Assembly: GCF_030518235.1 (NCBI RefSeq)
Contig: NZ_JAULSA010000003.1
Span: 62,001-126,000, forward strand
Reading direction: 5' to 3'
Source of the DNA: Saccharibacillus sp. CPCC 101409
GTDB lineage: Bacteria; Bacillota; Bacilli; Paenibacillales; Paenibacillaceae
Length of the DNA: 64,000 bases
The notes under the pieces are model-generated. The model was given only the letters and a program-made list of their open reading frames with translations, did not search any database and was not told where the DNA came from. This document shows, piece by piece, positions 1 through 8,833 of this stretch. The first letter of the stretch is position 1; each line of letters starts with the position of its first letter. Position numbers and translations under genes: made by a program.

Positions 1-8
1 CTCAAAAG

Positions 9-20
9 TTGTACGTACAC
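9..20. promoter_or_regulatory. AraR-type operator (upstream copy)
   Basis: TTGTACGTACAC contains the GTACGTAC palindrome core of the AraR operator known from Bacillus subtilis. The same core recurs in the araB promoter 360 bp downstream. AraR commonly binds two sites in one regulatory region, so this copy may cooperate with the downstream one or serve a divergent gene left of the window, which cannot be seen. Confidence 0.6.
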
Positions 21-152
21 ATCTTATCACGAATCAACTAATTAGCCAACGAGCCTGAAAGATGTACGCTTAAAAGGTTTATAGGAAGCCGATTACACAT
101 ACGGGGCCCATTCCTTCTCCTTCCCTCCCCAAAGGTAGTTATCCTACACTTT

Positions 153-336
153 AAGGTCTTAAGCAGGTAGAAGAAGCGTCCAAGCGGAGGGAGGGGTTGA
201 GTGGAAGAACGAAGTGTTCGCCTTTGACTTGGGGAAGCTCCCTTATTCAAATCTAATCCGGCTTCCCCAAGTCAACACGCGACTGAAACCAACCCCTCCC
301 GCAGCTCCCCCAGCTTCTCTACCGAACAGGATCTTA
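153..336. ncRNA. 6S-RNA-like nested long hairpin, strand uncertain
   Basis: Three nested inverted repeats share one centre. The outer stem is GTAGAAGAAGC (167-177) with GCTTCTCTAC (313-322), extended by AAGGTC/GATCTT. The middle stem is GGGAGGGGTTG (189-199) with CAACCCCTCCC (290-300), perfect. The apical stem is TTGACTTGGGGAAGC (224-238) with GCTTCCCCAAGTCAA (261-275), perfect. The unpaired 25 and 14 nt between middle and apical stems form a central bubble, with a small GAAC/GTTC hairpin on one side. A long rod of about 180 nt with a central bubble is the hallmark of 6S RNA. A G-U pair in the outer stem favours the + strand. A TATACT -10-like box on the minus strand (342-347) and the bubble hairpin position favour the minus strand. 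No U-tract terminator is visible either way. No protein gene is supported in 1-530. Confidence 0.4.
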
Positions 337-361
337 ATGTTAGTATAACTACCGAACTTTA

Positions 362-390
362 TTGACAAATGTACGTACAAAAAATATACT
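362..390 (+). promoter_or_regulatory. araBDA promoter with AraR operator in the spacer
   Basis: TTGACA (362-367), 17-bp spacer, TATACT (385-390): a near-consensus sigma-A promoter. The spacer contains AATGTACGTACAAAA (368-382), matching the AraR operator pattern ATTTGTACGTACAAAT, so a bound repressor would block RNA polymerase. Transcription should begin near 397, giving a leader of about 135 nt before the araB start codon. Confidence 0.88.
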
Positions 391-405
391 AAAACTGTTC
401 ATTGT

Positions 406-419
406 TGAAACCGTATTCT
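406..419 (+). promoter_or_regulatory. cre-like CcpA site in the araB leader
   Basis: TGAAACCGTATTCT matches 13 of 14 positions of the cre pattern TGNAANCGNWWNCA and lies about 10 nt downstream of the expected transcription start, the usual place for a CcpA roadblock. The same 13 bases recur as a perfect cre at 62608-62621 before the GH43 gene. Confidence 0.7.
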
Positions 420-530
420 TTTGAGCAAAACCCGGCGAAGACGCGCCTGGCCGACGACGGGATCGGCAGCCGCGCGCGGCGCGAAGGGATCGCCATACAG
501 CCTGTAAACGGAAAGGGGAGTTCTGCAAAC

Positions 531-2132
531 ATGAGTCATACCCAATGGAAAGAAGCGATTGCCGGCGCAGACACGTCGCTCGGCATCGAATTCGGCTCGA
601 CCCGGATCAAAGCCGTCCTGATCGACCGGAAGTTCGAGACGATCGCTTCGGGCAGCTACGAGTGGGAGAACCGGCTGAAGGACGGATACTGGACGTACGA
701 CCGCGAAGAGATTATCAAGGGTCTCCAGGCCGCTTACCGCGAAATGAAGCAGGAAGTTCAGCAGAAATACAGCGTTACGCTGCAAACCGTCGGTTCGATC
801 GGCTTCTCGGCCATGATGCACGGTTATATGGCGTTCGACCGGGAAGGCGGGCTGCTGGTGCCGTTCCGCACCTGGCGCAACGCGACGACCGGAAATGCGG
901 CGAAAGCATTGACGGACCTGTTCCAATTCAATATCCCCGAGCGCTGGAGTATCGCCCATTTGTACCAGGCGATCCTGAGCGGCGAAGAGCATGTGCCGAA
1001 TATCGGCCATGTGACGACGCTGGCGGGCTATATCCACTGGCTGCTGACCGGCGAGCAGGCGATCGGCATCGGCGACGCTTCCGGCATGTTCCCGATCGAA
1101 GAATCTTCGCACAGCTACCACCCGGCGATGATGCGGCAGTTCGACGAGCGGATCGCAGACAAGAACTATCCGTGGAAGCTGGAGAGCCTTCTTCCGAAAG
1201 TGTATCTCGCGGGCGAACAGGCCGGCGCGCTGACCGAAGACGGAGCGGCCCTGCTCGATCCCGAAGGCGATCTGCGGCCCGGCATTCCGCTGTGCCCGCC
1301 GGAAGGCGACGCCGGAACCGGCATGGTGGCGACGAACAGCGTCAAGAAGCGTACCGGCAACGTTTCCGTGGGCACGTCCGTGTTCGCGATGATCGTGTTG
1401 GAAAAAGAACTGTCCAGGCTGTACCCCGAGATCGATATGGTGACGACGCCGGACGGCAGTCCGGTCGGCATGGTGCACGCCAACAACTGCTCCAGCGATC
1501 TCAACGCCTGGGTAGGGTTGTTCCGCGAATTCTCCGAAGCGATGGGCTTCGGCGCCGATTCCGGCAAACTGTTCGGCGTGCTGCTGAGCAAAGCTCTCGA
1601 AGCCGACCCGGACGCCGGCGGGCTGCTGAGCTACGGCTACCTGTCGGGCGAGAATATCACGGGGCTTGAGCAGGGAAGACCGCTGTTCGTCCGTTCGCCG
1701 GAAAGCCATTTCAACCTCGCCAACTTTATGCGCGCGCATCTGTTCAGCGCTTTCGGCGCGCTCAAGCTCGGCATGGATATCCTGACCGAGAACGAGCAGG
1801 TGGCGATCGACAGTCTGTTGGGCCACGGCGGTTTGTTCAAGACTCCGGTCGTCGGGCAAAAAGCTCTGGCCGCCGCGCTGAACGTACCGATCTCGGTCAT
1901 GTCCACGGCCGGCGAAGGCGGGGCCTGGGGCATGGCGCTGCTGGCGTCCTACATGACGAACAAGGAACGGGAAGAAAGCCTGGAACGGTTCCTCGGCGGC
2001 AAAGTGTTCCGAGACGTAGAAGGAGAAGAACTTGCGCCGGACGCCAAAGATGTCGAAGGATTCCGCGTGTTTATCGAGCGCTATCAAGCCGGCCTTGCGA
2101 TCGAGCAGGCGGCTGTGGATCATCTGAAATAG
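531..2132 (+). CDS. araB: L-ribulokinase, FGGY family (AraK-like)
   Basis: FGGY-family sugar kinase of 533 aa, predicted to phosphorylate L-ribulose to L-ribulose 5-phosphate in the cytoplasm. The N-terminal half opens with the phosphate-binding strand [13 protein letters not shown] (about residues 17-29), and the C-terminal half has the glycine-rich [11 protein letters not shown] and [13 protein letters not shown] segments of the FGGY C domain. The ATG at 531 follows AAAGGGGAG; an upstream in-frame TTG at 402 lies too close to the transcription start to be used. The sequence differs from the classical 560-residue AraB and resembles the alternative ribulokinase type of Clostridium and Paenibacillus ara loci. 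Ribulokinase activity is inferred mainly from its place as first gene of an araB-araD-araA operon. Confidence 0.85.
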   Translation: MSHTQWKEAIAGADTSLGIEFGSTRIKAVLIDRKFETIASGSYEWENRLKDGYWTYDREEIIKGLQAAYREMKQEVQQKYSVTLQTVGSIGFSAMMHGYMAFDREGGLLVPFRTWRNATTGNAAKALTDLFQFNIPERWSIAHLYQAILSGEEHVPNIGHVTTLAGYIHWLLTGEQAIGIGDASGMFPIEESSHSYHPAMMRQFDERIADKNYPWKLESLLPKVYLAGEQAGALTEDGAALLDPEGDLRPGIPLCPPEGDAGTGMVATNSVKKRTGNVSVGTSVFAMIVLEKELSRLYPEIDMVTTPDGSPVGMVHANNCSSDLNAWVGLFREFSEAMGFGADSGKLFGVLLSKALEADPDAGGLLSYGYLSGENITGLEQGRPLFVRSPESHFNLANFMRAHLFSAFGALKLGMDILTENEQVAIDSLLGHGGLFKTPVVGQKALAAALNVPISVMSTAGEGGAWGMALLASYMTNKEREESLERFLGGKVFRDVEGEELAPDAKDVEGFRVFIERYQAGLAIEQAAVDHLK

Positions 2133-2163
2133 AACCATCCGAAATCGAACAGGAGTGAATGCA

Positions 2164-2859
2164 ATGCTGGAACAGCTGAAACAAGAAGTGTACGAAGCGA
2201 ACCTGGAACTGCCGAAGCACGGCCTGGTGAAGTTCACCTGGGGCAACGCGAGCGCGGTCGACCGGGAAAGCGGATTGTTCGTCATTAAGCCGAGCGGCGT
2301 GGATTACGAGCAAATGAAGCCGAGCGACATGGTCGTCGTGGATCTGGACGGCAGCGTGGTCGAAGGCGACATGCGTCCTTCGTCCGATACCCCGACCCAC
2401 GCCGTGCTGTACAAGCATTATCCGCAGATCGGCGGCATCGTGCATACGCACTCGAATTGGGCGACCATCTGGGCGCAGGCGGGACTGGACGTTCCGGTGA
2501 TGGGCACCACGCACGCCGACACCTTCTACGGGGCCGTGCCGTGCGCGAGATTCCTGACCCAGGAAGAAGTGGATCGCGGGTACGAAGCGGAGACGGGACG
2601 CGTGATTATCGAGACGTTCGACAAGCTCGGCGTGGACGTAATGGAGATCCCGGCCGTGCTGCTTCAAGGACATGCGCCGTTTACCTGGGGCAAAGACGTC
2701 AAGTCGGCGGTCGTGAACAGCGTCGTACTGGAAGAAGTGTGCAAAATGAATCTGTACGCGCGCCAGCTGAACCATTTTGCCAAAGAGCTGCCCCAGGGCA
2801 TTCTCGACAAGCACTATCTGCGCAAGCACGGGAAAGACGCTTACTACGGGCAGAAGTAA
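2164..2859 (+). CDS. araD: L-ribulose-5-phosphate 4-epimerase
   Basis: Class II aldolase/epimerase family, 231 aa, the usual AraD length. It converts L-ribulose 5-phosphate to D-xylulose 5-phosphate, feeding the pentose phosphate pathway. Visible family motifs are KFTWGNAS near residue 27, KPSGVDYE, the zinc-ligand stretch [13 protein letters not shown] (VHTHSNWAT, about residue 95) and the later histidine in [14 protein letters not shown] 2164 is chosen because AGGAG at 2150-2155 sits 9 nt before it; the GTG at 2155 overlaps that ribosome binding site. It lies 31 nt after araB and is certainly cotranscribed. Confidence 0.95.
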   Translation: MLEQLKQEVYEANLELPKHGLVKFTWGNASAVDRESGLFVIKPSGVDYEQMKPSDMVVVDLDGSVVEGDMRPSSDTPTHAVLYKHYPQIGGIVHTHSNWATIWAQAGLDVPVMGTTHADTFYGAVPCARFLTQEEVDRGYEAETGRVIIETFDKLGVDVMEIPAVLLQGHAPFTWGKDVKSAVVNSVVLEEVCKMNLYARQLNHFAKELPQGILDKHYLRKHGKDAYYGQK

Positions 2860-2908
2860 TTTCGATTCGAAGCGAAGCTCAACCATTTATGAAAAGAGGA
2901 TGATGAAG

Positions 2909-4327
2909 ATGACAGCAGATAAACAGTTTTGGTTCGTCGTGGGTTCGCAGCATTTGTACGGGGAAGAAGCGCTGGCCGAAGTCAAAGCCCATGCTCAGGA
3001 AATGACCGACGCGCTCAACAGCAGCGGCGTGCTGCCTTATCCGCTCGTGCTTCAGGACCTGGCCGTCAGCGCGGACAAAATTACCGAAATCATGAAAGAA
3101 GTGAACTACCGCGACGAAGTCGCCGGAATTATCACCTGGATGCACACGTTCTCGCCGGCCAAGATGTGGATTCGCGGCACGAAGCTGCTGCAAAAGCCTT
3201 TGCTGCATCTGGCGACGCAGTATAATGAGAGTATTCCATGGGCGACGATCGACATGGACTTTATGAACCTGAACCAGGCCGCGCACGGCGACCGCGAATA
3301 CGGCTTTATCAACGCCCGGTTGAACAAGCAGAACAAAGTCGTCGTCGGGTACTGGAAGCGTCCGGAAGTACAGAAGCAGATCGCGGACTGGATGGACGTC
3401 GCGGCTGCGTATAACGAAAGCTTTGGCATCAAAGTCGCCCGCTTCGGCGACAATATGCGCAACGTGGGCGTCACCGAAGGCGACAAAGTCGAAGCGCAGA
3501 TCCAGTTCGGCTGGACGGTGGATTATTACGGCATCGGCGACCTGGTCGAAGTCGTGAACGCCGTGACGGAGCAGGAGATCGACAAGCTGATGGCCGAATA
3601 CGCCGATCTGTACGAGTTCGATTACGGCACCAACAGCAAAGAAGACTGGGAAGCGAGCGTCCGCATCCAGGCGAGCTACGAGATCGCGCTCAAGCGTTTC
3701 CTGGACGAGAAAGGCTATACCGCCTTCACGTCGAACTTCGAAGACCTGCACGGCATGAAGCAGCTTCCGGGCCTGGCCGTTCAGCGCCTGATGGCGCAGG
3801 GCTACGGCTTCGCCGGCGAAGGCGATTGGAAAACGGCGGCGCTCGACCGTCTGATGAAGATCATGAGCCACAACGAGAATACGGGCTTCATGGAAGATTA
3901 CACGTATGAAATGGCGGCCGGCCGGGAAGCGATTCTCCAATCGCATATGCTGGAAGTCGATCCGTCGCTGGCGAGCAGCAAGCCGAAAGTCGTCGTGTCC
4001 CCGCTCGGTATCGGCGGCAAAGAAGATCCGGCCCGCCTGGTGTTCGACGGTAAAGCCGGCGACGGCGTCGTCGTGTCCATGATGGACCGCGGCACGCACT
4101 ACAAGCTGCTGATCAACGAAGTGACCGCGTTCGAACCGACCGAACCGGCTCCGAACCTTCCGGTCGCGCGCGTGCTGTGGACGGTGAAGCCGAACTTCCA
4201 GGACGGCGTCAAAGCCTGGATCGAGAACGGCGGCGGCCACCATACCGTCGTATCGCTGAACCTGACCACCGACCAGATCGTGACTTACGCGAAGCTGGTC
4301 AATCTGGAGTACGTCGTCATTAAATAA
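2909..4327 (+). CDS. araA: L-arabinose isomerase
   Basis: Catalyses L-arabinose to L-ribulose, the first step of the pathway. The start of the protein ([14 protein letters not shown]) is the classical AraA signature. The protein is 472 aa, close to the 474-residue lactobacillar type and shorter than the roughly 496-residue Bacillus type. Expected active-site regions are present, including [10 protein letters not shown] with its conserved glutamate, and [11 protein letters not shown] near the C-terminus. Three ATGs cluster at 2900, 2903 and 2909; AAGAGGA at 2894-2900 best positions 2909. It is the last gene of the operon and is followed by a strong terminator. Confidence 0.96.
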   Translation: MTADKQFWFVVGSQHLYGEEALAEVKAHAQEMTDALNSSGVLPYPLVLQDLAVSADKITEIMKEVNYRDEVAGIITWMHTFSPAKMWIRGTKLLQKPLLHLATQYNESIPWATIDMDFMNLNQAAHGDREYGFINARLNKQNKVVVGYWKRPEVQKQIADWMDVAAAYNESFGIKVARFGDNMRNVGVTEGDKVEAQIQFGWTVDYYGIGDLVEVVNAVTEQEIDKLMAEYADLYEFDYGTNSKEDWEASVRIQASYEIALKRFLDEKGYTAFTSNFEDLHGMKQLPGLAVQRLMAQGYGFAGEGDWKTAALDRLMKIMSHNENTGFMEDYTYEMAAGREAILQSHMLEVDPSLASSKPKVVVSPLGIGGKEDPARLVFDGKAGDGVVVSMMDRGTHYKLLINEVTAFEPTEPAPNLPVARVLWTVKPNFQDGVKAWIENGGGHHTVVSLNLTTDQIVTYAKLVNLEYVVIK

Positions 4328-4354
4328 GCTTTTGGTTTGATTTCAGCGTGAACG

Positions 4355-4412
4355 AGAGAACCGTTTTCCGGAGTAACGACGCACGCGTCGATCCGGAACG
4401 GTTCTCTTTTTT
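4355..4412 (+). terminator. araBDA terminator
   Basis: AGAGAACCG(TTTT)CCGG pairs with CCGGAACGGTTCTCT across a loop carrying GACGCACGCGTC, followed by six T. A strong intrinsic terminator 28 nt after the araA stop. Confidence 0.9.
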
Positions 4413-4471
4413 ATGGGTCCGAAGATCGCTTTTGTTGATAACGATTACATTTTAAATTTGATGCAAAAGTA

Positions 4472-4499
4472 TTGACAGCCACCGTTTGATAAAGATAAT
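4472..4499 (+). promoter_or_regulatory. Promoter of the TetR/MFS operon
   Basis: TTGACA (4472-4477), 16-bp spacer, GATAAT (4494-4499). The AT-rich stretch between it and the start codon at 4543 is a plausible autoregulatory operator, but no clear palindrome is visible. Confidence 0.7.
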
Positions 4500-4542
4500 G
4501 TATGTAGACCGATTGATATAATTTTCGAAGGAAGTGTCTGGG

Positions 4543-5130
4543 GTGAGTGAAAAGTCCAATGCTAAAGAGGCCATCGTCAATACGGCAGCGAGACTGTTTT
4601 TTTCACAAGGATATCATGCGACCGGCTTGAATCAGATCGTGAAAGAAAGCCAGGCGCCTAAAGGGTCGTTATATCATTATTTTCCGCAGGGCAAAGAAGA
4701 GCTCGCGCATGTATGCATCCATAAAACGAACGAGCATATTTTGCGGAAGTTCGAAGAAACGTTTGCCGCGCATGCGAATACGGCGGAAGGGCTTCAGCAG
4801 TTCGTGCGCGATATGGCGGATGAAGCGGAAGCGGCCGGATTTACCGGGTTTATGCCGTTCAGCTTCTGGGCCGCCGTCGAGACGTCCTGCATCAGCAGCG
4901 ATCTTCGCGCGGACTGCCAGAGCGTGTTCGCCGACTGGCAGGTCGTCATTACGAAGCACCTCGTCTTGGACGGCATGAGCGAAGAACAGGCGCGGAAGAC
5001 TTCGCTGCTGGTCGTCGCGTTGATGGAAGGCGCGCTCATCATCAGCCTGACGAACCAGAGCAAGCAGCCGCTGCTTGCGGCCGCCGACCATTTGGCGGCT
5101 GTGGCGAAGCATGTGCAGGGCACTCCGTAA
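4543..5130 (+). CDS. TetR-family regulator, LmrA/YxaF/QdoR type
   Basis: One-domain repressor of 195 aa. The N-terminal helix-turn-helix (AAIVNTAARLFFSQGYHATG-like through GSLYHYFPQGKEEL, about residues 6-52) is a standard TetR DNA-binding domain. The C-terminal half (FSFWAAVETSCISSDLR) resembles the ligand domain of LmrA, YxaF and QdoR, which sense aromatic compounds or drugs. GTG 4543 is preferred over GTG 4534 because GAAGGAAG (4527-4534) precedes it by 8 nt. It lies directly upstream of a DHA2 exporter in the same operon, so it most likely represses itself and the exporter. Confidence 0.85.
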   Translation: MSEKSNAKEAIVNTAARLFFSQGYHATGLNQIVKESQAPKGSLYHYFPQGKEELAHVCIHKTNEHILRKFEETFAAHANTAEGLQQFVRDMADEAEAAGFTGFMPFSFWAAVETSCISSDLRADCQSVFADWQVVITKHLVLDGMSEEQARKTSLLVVALMEGALIISLTNQSKQPLLAAADHLAAVAKHVQGTP

Positions 5131-5174
5131 CGCGTATCAACAGAAAGTTCGAGATGTTCGAGGAGGATGGAAGA

Positions 5175-6680
5175 GTGGAAGGTTCAATGAAAGCCGATTC
5201 CGCAGGAAGCCGGCAGGATATGAAGCAAGAAAACCAAACGTACAAAGTATTTCCGATCCTGTTCGCGATGCTGCTGAGCGGATTTATCGGCCTGTTCGGG
5301 GAAACGGCGCTCAACGTGGCGCTGACGCCGCTTATGTCGATGCTCGAAGTCGGGCCCACGACGATTCAATGGCTGACGACCGGCTACCTGCTCGTCCTGG
5401 GGATCCTGGTGCCGGTATCCGGCATGCTGCTGCAGTGGTTCAGCACGCGTCAATTGTTTACGACGTCGCTGATCTTCTCGATCGCCGGCACGCTCGTGGC
5501 CGCGCTTGCGCCGAGCTTTGAAATTTTGCTGCTGGCGCGCGTGCTGCAGGCGATCGGTACGGCGCTGCTGCTGCCGCTCATGTTCAATACGATCCTGGTT
5601 ATTTTCCCGATCGAAAAGCGCGGCGCCGCCATGGGCCTGATCGGCCTGGTCATCATGTTCGCGCCGGCCAGCGGCCCGAGTATCTCCGGTTTGATCCTGG
5701 CCAACCTGAGCTGGCACTGGATCTTCTGGATCTCCCTGCCGTTCTTCATCCTCTCGCTGGTGTGCGGCCTGCTGTTCCTGCCGAATATCTCCAAGCTGAC
5801 TAAACCGAAGATCGACGTGCTGTCGATCGTGCTGTCCACGCTCGGCTTCGGCGGTATCGTCTACGGCTTCAGCAGCGCGGGCGGGCATGGCGAAGCCGGC
5901 AGCGGCTGGACGAGTCCGATCGTGATCGGCACTTTGGCGATCGGCGTATTGTCCCTGCTGCTCTTCAGTATCCGCCAGCTTAAGATGAAGGAGCCGCTGA
6001 TGGACCTGCGTGCGTTCAAATACCCGATGTTCACGCTCGGCCTGGTGCTGATCTTCATCTCCATGATGATGATGCTCTCGTCGATGCTGATCCTGCCGAT
6101 GTACCTGCAGCAGGGCATGGCGGTTACGGCGCTGACGGCCGGTCTGGTCCTGCTTCCGGGCAGCCTGCTCAACGGCCTGCTGTCCCCGGTCATGGGCCGT
6201 CTGTTCGACAAATTCGGTCCGAAATGGCTGGTCGTCATCGGCCTCGCCATCGTGGTGGTCGTGCTGTTCATGTACACGGGCATCAATCCGGCAACGACGC
6301 TTGGCACGATCATCACGCTGCATATCTTCATGATGGTCGGCATCTCCATGATCATGATGCCTGCGCAGACCAACGGTCTGAACCAGCTGCCGCGCGAGTA
6401 TTACCCGCACGGCACGGCGATCATGAACACGCTCCAACAGGTATCCGGCGCGATCGGAACCGCGGTGGCGGTCAGCATCCTGAGCGCCGGCCAGGCCCGC
6501 TTCCTGAGCGGGATCGCGAATCCGGAAAGCCCGGAGAACAAGCTCGCCGGATTCACGTCGGGCGTGCAGGGCGCGTTCGTGTTCGCGATGGTTCTGGCGA
6601 TCGTCGGCCTGATCGTGTCGCTGTTCGTGAAGCGCGTCAAAGTCGGATCGGCGGCGAAATCGCAGGGCCCGATGCATTAA
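5175..6680 (+). CDS. DHA2-family MFS multidrug exporter
   Basis: Polytopic membrane protein of about 501 aa with some 14 hydrophobic segments, typical of the EmrB/QacA/LmrB drug:proton antiporters. Motif C-like sequence (LGFGGIVYG region and GPSISGLILANLSWHWIFWISLPFF, the conserved block after TM5) supports the assignment. GTG 5175 follows AGGAGG by 8 nt; ATG 5187 is an alternative. It shares an operon with the TetR gene 44 nt upstream, so it is probably induced by its own substrates. The substrate cannot be told from sequence. Confidence 0.88.
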   Translation: MEGSMKADSAGSRQDMKQENQTYKVFPILFAMLLSGFIGLFGETALNVALTPLMSMLEVGPTTIQWLTTGYLLVLGILVPVSGMLLQWFSTRQLFTTSLIFSIAGTLVAALAPSFEILLLARVLQAIGTALLLPLMFNTILVIFPIEKRGAAMGLIGLVIMFAPASGPSISGLILANLSWHWIFWISLPFFILSLVCGLLFLPNISKLTKPKIDVLSIVLSTLGFGGIVYGFSSAGGHGEAGSGWTSPIVIGTLAIGVLSLLLFSIRQLKMKEPLMDLRAFKYPMFTLGLVLIFISMMMMLSSMLILPMYLQQGMAVTALTAGLVLLPGSLLNGLLSPVMGRLFDKFGPKWLVVIGLAIVVVVLFMYTGINPATTLGTIITLHIFMMVGISMIMMPAQTNGLNQLPREYYPHGTAIMNTLQQVSGAIGTAVAVSILSAGQARFLSGIANPESPENKLAGFTSGVQGAFVFAMVLAIVGLIVSLFVKRVKVGSAAKSQGPMH

Positions 6681-6716
6681 TCATTAATCGGCCCGCGTTG
6701 TCCAAAAGTACGTTCA

Positions 6717-6758
6717 AGAGCGATGCTTCTCCCATCGAGGGAAAGCATCGCTCTTTTT
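6717..6758 (+). terminator. Terminator of the TetR/MFS operon
   Basis: AGAGCGATGCTT pairs perfectly with AAGCATCGCTCT, followed by TTTTT. Confidence 0.9.
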
Positions 6759-6794
6759 GCTTCGCGCTTGGGTTTTAGGCGGCCGATTAAAATA

Positions 6795-6824
6795 TTGCAA
6801 ACCTTGATAACGCCATGCTAAGAT
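6795..6824 (+). promoter_or_regulatory. Promoter for the ribbon-helix-helix gene
   Basis: TTGCAA (6795-6800), 18-bp spacer, TAAGAT (6819-6824). It lies 53 nt before the start codon. Confidence 0.5.
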
Positions 6825-6877
6825 AGATACATAACCCTATTGAATAAAGTAACTTTAATCAAAAAGGAGATATAAAT

Positions 6878-7144
6878 TTGAAGTCCAACCCGATCAAAGT
6901 CGACGTCTCCAACAAACAAGGACAATTAGGCTTCGTTTTTACAAAAGGAGGGCTGCGGGAAGGCGCCGGCAGAAAAAGCATCGGCGTGACGAAGAAAGTC
7001 TCGCTGACCCTGACGGAAGAAATCTGGGAGAAGATCGAAGCCGAACGCGAGGAGCACAACCAATCCCGTTCGGAGATCATTCGCAGCATTCTGGAGTCGT
7101 ACTATTACCCTATCAACACTAAAGGTAAGGCTACGCCCACCTAA
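6878..7144 (+). CDS. Small ribbon-helix-helix DNA-binding protein
   Basis: An 88-aa basic protein. Residues about 26-65 (GLREGAGRKSIGVTKKVSLTL, then TEEIWEKIEAEREEHNQSRSEIIRSIL) match the RHH fold: a beta strand followed by two helices, with the SRSEIIR helix typical of CopG/MetJ-like proteins. TTG 6878 follows AAGGAGA by 7 nt, a strong site. It probably binds DNA as a dimer. It precedes the DnaN paralogue by 100 nt in the same orientation, so the two might form an operon, but no partner toxin is visible and its target is unknown. Confidence 0.7.
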   Translation: MKSNPIKVDVSNKQGQLGFVFTKGGLREGAGRKSIGVTKKVSLTLTEEIWEKIEAEREEHNQSRSEIIRSILESYYYPINTKGKATPT

Positions 7145-7244
7145 ATCGCGCTTAAAGCGTGTGCGTTTAAGGCGAACGTAAACCTCTGATTAAGCGTTGA
7201 CAAGGTACTATTCGCAGTAATTCTATCCGAGGCGGGTGAAGACT

Positions 7245-8372
7245 TTGCGGGTTGAACTGGCAAGAGATTCGCTGATCCATGCGCTCCAGCACGTGGTCAA
7301 AGCCGTGGCGGGCAATAGTCCGATGCCGATCCTGCAGGGGATCAAGATTCAAGCCGGCGCGGAAGGCGTGACGTTTACGGCAAGCAGCGGAAGCCTGACG
7401 ATCCGGTTTACGCTTCCGCAGGACGGCGCGTCCGTGACGGTGGCGAGAGCGGGAGCGATCGTGATCCCTTCGACGTATTTTTACGCCGTTATTCGCAAAC
7501 TCGACGACGAAAAAGTGACGCTAGAGCTCAAAGAACCGCTGATCCTCACCATCTCTTCCGGGCCTTTTCATATGCGGTTATGCGGAATGGACCCGGCGGA
7601 GTTTCCCGATCTCGGCCACGCGGCGGAACGTTCGTCCCGCACCTTTCGCATGGATAACGCTTTGCTGAGATCGGCGGTCAAGCAGGTGGCGGCAGCGGCG
7701 TCGGCATCGGAGAACAGGCCGGTGCTAACGGGAGTCCTGTGGGAGTACGACAGGGATTCGCTCAGCCTGATCGCAACCGACGGAATCCGTCTGGCGTCCC
7801 GGGCCGTGCAGATGGAGAACGGCCCCGGCAGCGGCTTCAACGTCATTATTCCGGCCAAAAATCTGCAAGAAATCTCCCGGATGCTGGGCGACGAAGACGC
7901 AGCGGCGGAGATTGAGGTGGGGGACAGCCGAGTAAAGTTCACGGCCGGCCGTTTGGAGGTAGAGTCCACGCTGATTCGAGGGACTTTTCCGGCCGTGAGA
8001 AGCGTGATTCCCGAAAATGTTCTGTCCGAAATCTTCGTCGATACGGTAGCCCTGTTCAAAGCGGTCGAGCGCGTCACTATCCTGGCCGGCGGGAATACGA
8101 TCCGTCTGGCGGCGGCCGCGGAGCGTTTGCGGCTGTCGTCCCGGACGGCGGAGGTAGGCGATATCGAACACGAAGTGCCTCTGCTGGAGATGAGCGGCGA
8201 AGCGTTTGCGCTGTCGCTGAACGGCAGGCTGCTGCTCGAACTGCTGCGCGGCAGCGACTGCGGGCGGACCCGAATCCGGTATGCGGGCAAAAATACGCCT
8301 CTCGTGATTCTCCCGGACGATCCGCTCAAGTCCAGCCTGTATCTGATCACCTCGGTCCGGACGCCGGAATAA
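7245..8372 (+). CDS. DNA polymerase III beta-clamp paralogue (second DnaN)
   Basis: A 375-aa protein with the three-domain sliding clamp layout along its whole length. Recognisable landmarks are the N-terminal RDSLIHALQHVVKAVAG with PILQGIKI, the middle-domain ENRPVLTGVLWEY with ATDGIRLA, and the C-terminal YLITSVRTPE, which corresponds to the LILPVRTY end of B. subtilis DnaN. Starting at TTG 7245 aligns residue for residue with MKFTIQKDRL of canonical DnaN; GTG 7236 is an alternative. There is no dnaA, recF or gyrB nearby, so this is not the oriC copy. The C-terminal proline that helps form the protein-binding pocket is replaced by serine, so partner binding may be altered. Probably an accessory clamp. 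Confidence 0.85.
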   Translation: MRVELARDSLIHALQHVVKAVAGNSPMPILQGIKIQAGAEGVTFTASSGSLTIRFTLPQDGASVTVARAGAIVIPSTYFYAVIRKLDDEKVTLELKEPLILTISSGPFHMRLCGMDPAEFPDLGHAAERSSRTFRMDNALLRSAVKQVAAAASASENRPVLTGVLWEYDRDSLSLIATDGIRLASRAVQMENGPGSGFNVIIPAKNLQEISRMLGDEDAAAEIEVGDSRVKFTAGRLEVESTLIRGTFPAVRSVIPENVLSEIFVDTVALFKAVERVTILAGGNTIRLAAAAERLRLSSRTAEVGDIEHEVPLLEMSGEAFALSLNGRLLLELLRGSDCGRTRIRYAGKNTPLVILPDDPLKSSLYLITSVRTPE

Positions 8373-8423
8373 TGCTTTTGCTGTTTGGTTTTCAACCTTA
8401 TTTGTAAAAAGGAGCCGATTCCC

Positions 8424-8789
8424 ATGCGCTTAACCCTGAACTGGATCACCCTTCGCGTTCGCGATCTCGAAACGTCTCTCGCTTTTTACCATGACCTCCT
8501 CGGTCTGCCTATCCAGCGCCGCTTCGAAAGCCGGGGCAAGCTTATCGCCATGCTGGGTCCGGAAGGCCAGCCGAAGATCGAACTGATCCAGGGCGGCGAC
8601 AAGGCGGTGCGGCCGGACAGCGGAATTTCGGTCGGTTTCGAAGTGGAGTCCGTGGACGCGGCGATCGAAGAACTTCGGCAAAAAGGCATCCCTGTCGCCC
8701 GCGGTCCGATTGAGCCCAATCCGCATCTGCGCTTTTTCTATATCCTGGACCCCGACGGCTTTGAAGTGCAGCTGGCACAGCATCGCTGA
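8424..8789 (+). CDS. VOC-family (glyoxalase-fold) protein
   Basis: A 121-aa protein with a single VOC module pair: LNWITLRVRDLETSLAFYHDLLGLP at the N-terminus and DPDGFEVQLAQH at the C-terminus, the usual betaalphabetabetabeta repeats with a candidate metal-binding glutamate (FEVQL). Members act as glyoxalases, dioxygenases or drug-binding proteins, and the substrate cannot be assigned. ATG 8424 follows AAAAAGGAG. It stands alone between the DnaN paralogue and the convergent AraC gene. Confidence 0.8.
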   Translation: MRLTLNWITLRVRDLETSLAFYHDLLGLPIQRRFESRGKLIAMLGPEGQPKIELIQGGDKAVRPDSGISVGFEVESVDAAIEELRQKGIPVARGPIEPNPHLRFFYILDPDGFEVQLAQHR

Positions 8790-8833
8790 CGAATAGGCTA
8801 ATCGGAAAGCTGTTTCGTTTCTTGCCCGACTCC

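Noticed and set aside
38-250. 70-aa minus-strand frame upstream of araB
   Set aside because: No ribosome binding site and biased composition. It overlaps the nested hairpin, which explains the sequence better.
402-530. N-terminal extension of AraB from TTG 402
   Set aside because: The TTG lies within about 5 nt of the predicted transcript start, while ATG 531 has AAAGGGGAG and matches the family N-terminus.
399-2285. 628-aa reading frame on the minus strand opposite araB
   Set aside because: It is an antisense shadow in high-GC DNA: arginine/histidine/alanine-rich with no domain, covered by a clear ribulokinase on the other strand. The same applies to the long minus frames opposite the MFS genes (5184-6677, 43325-44875) and araA.
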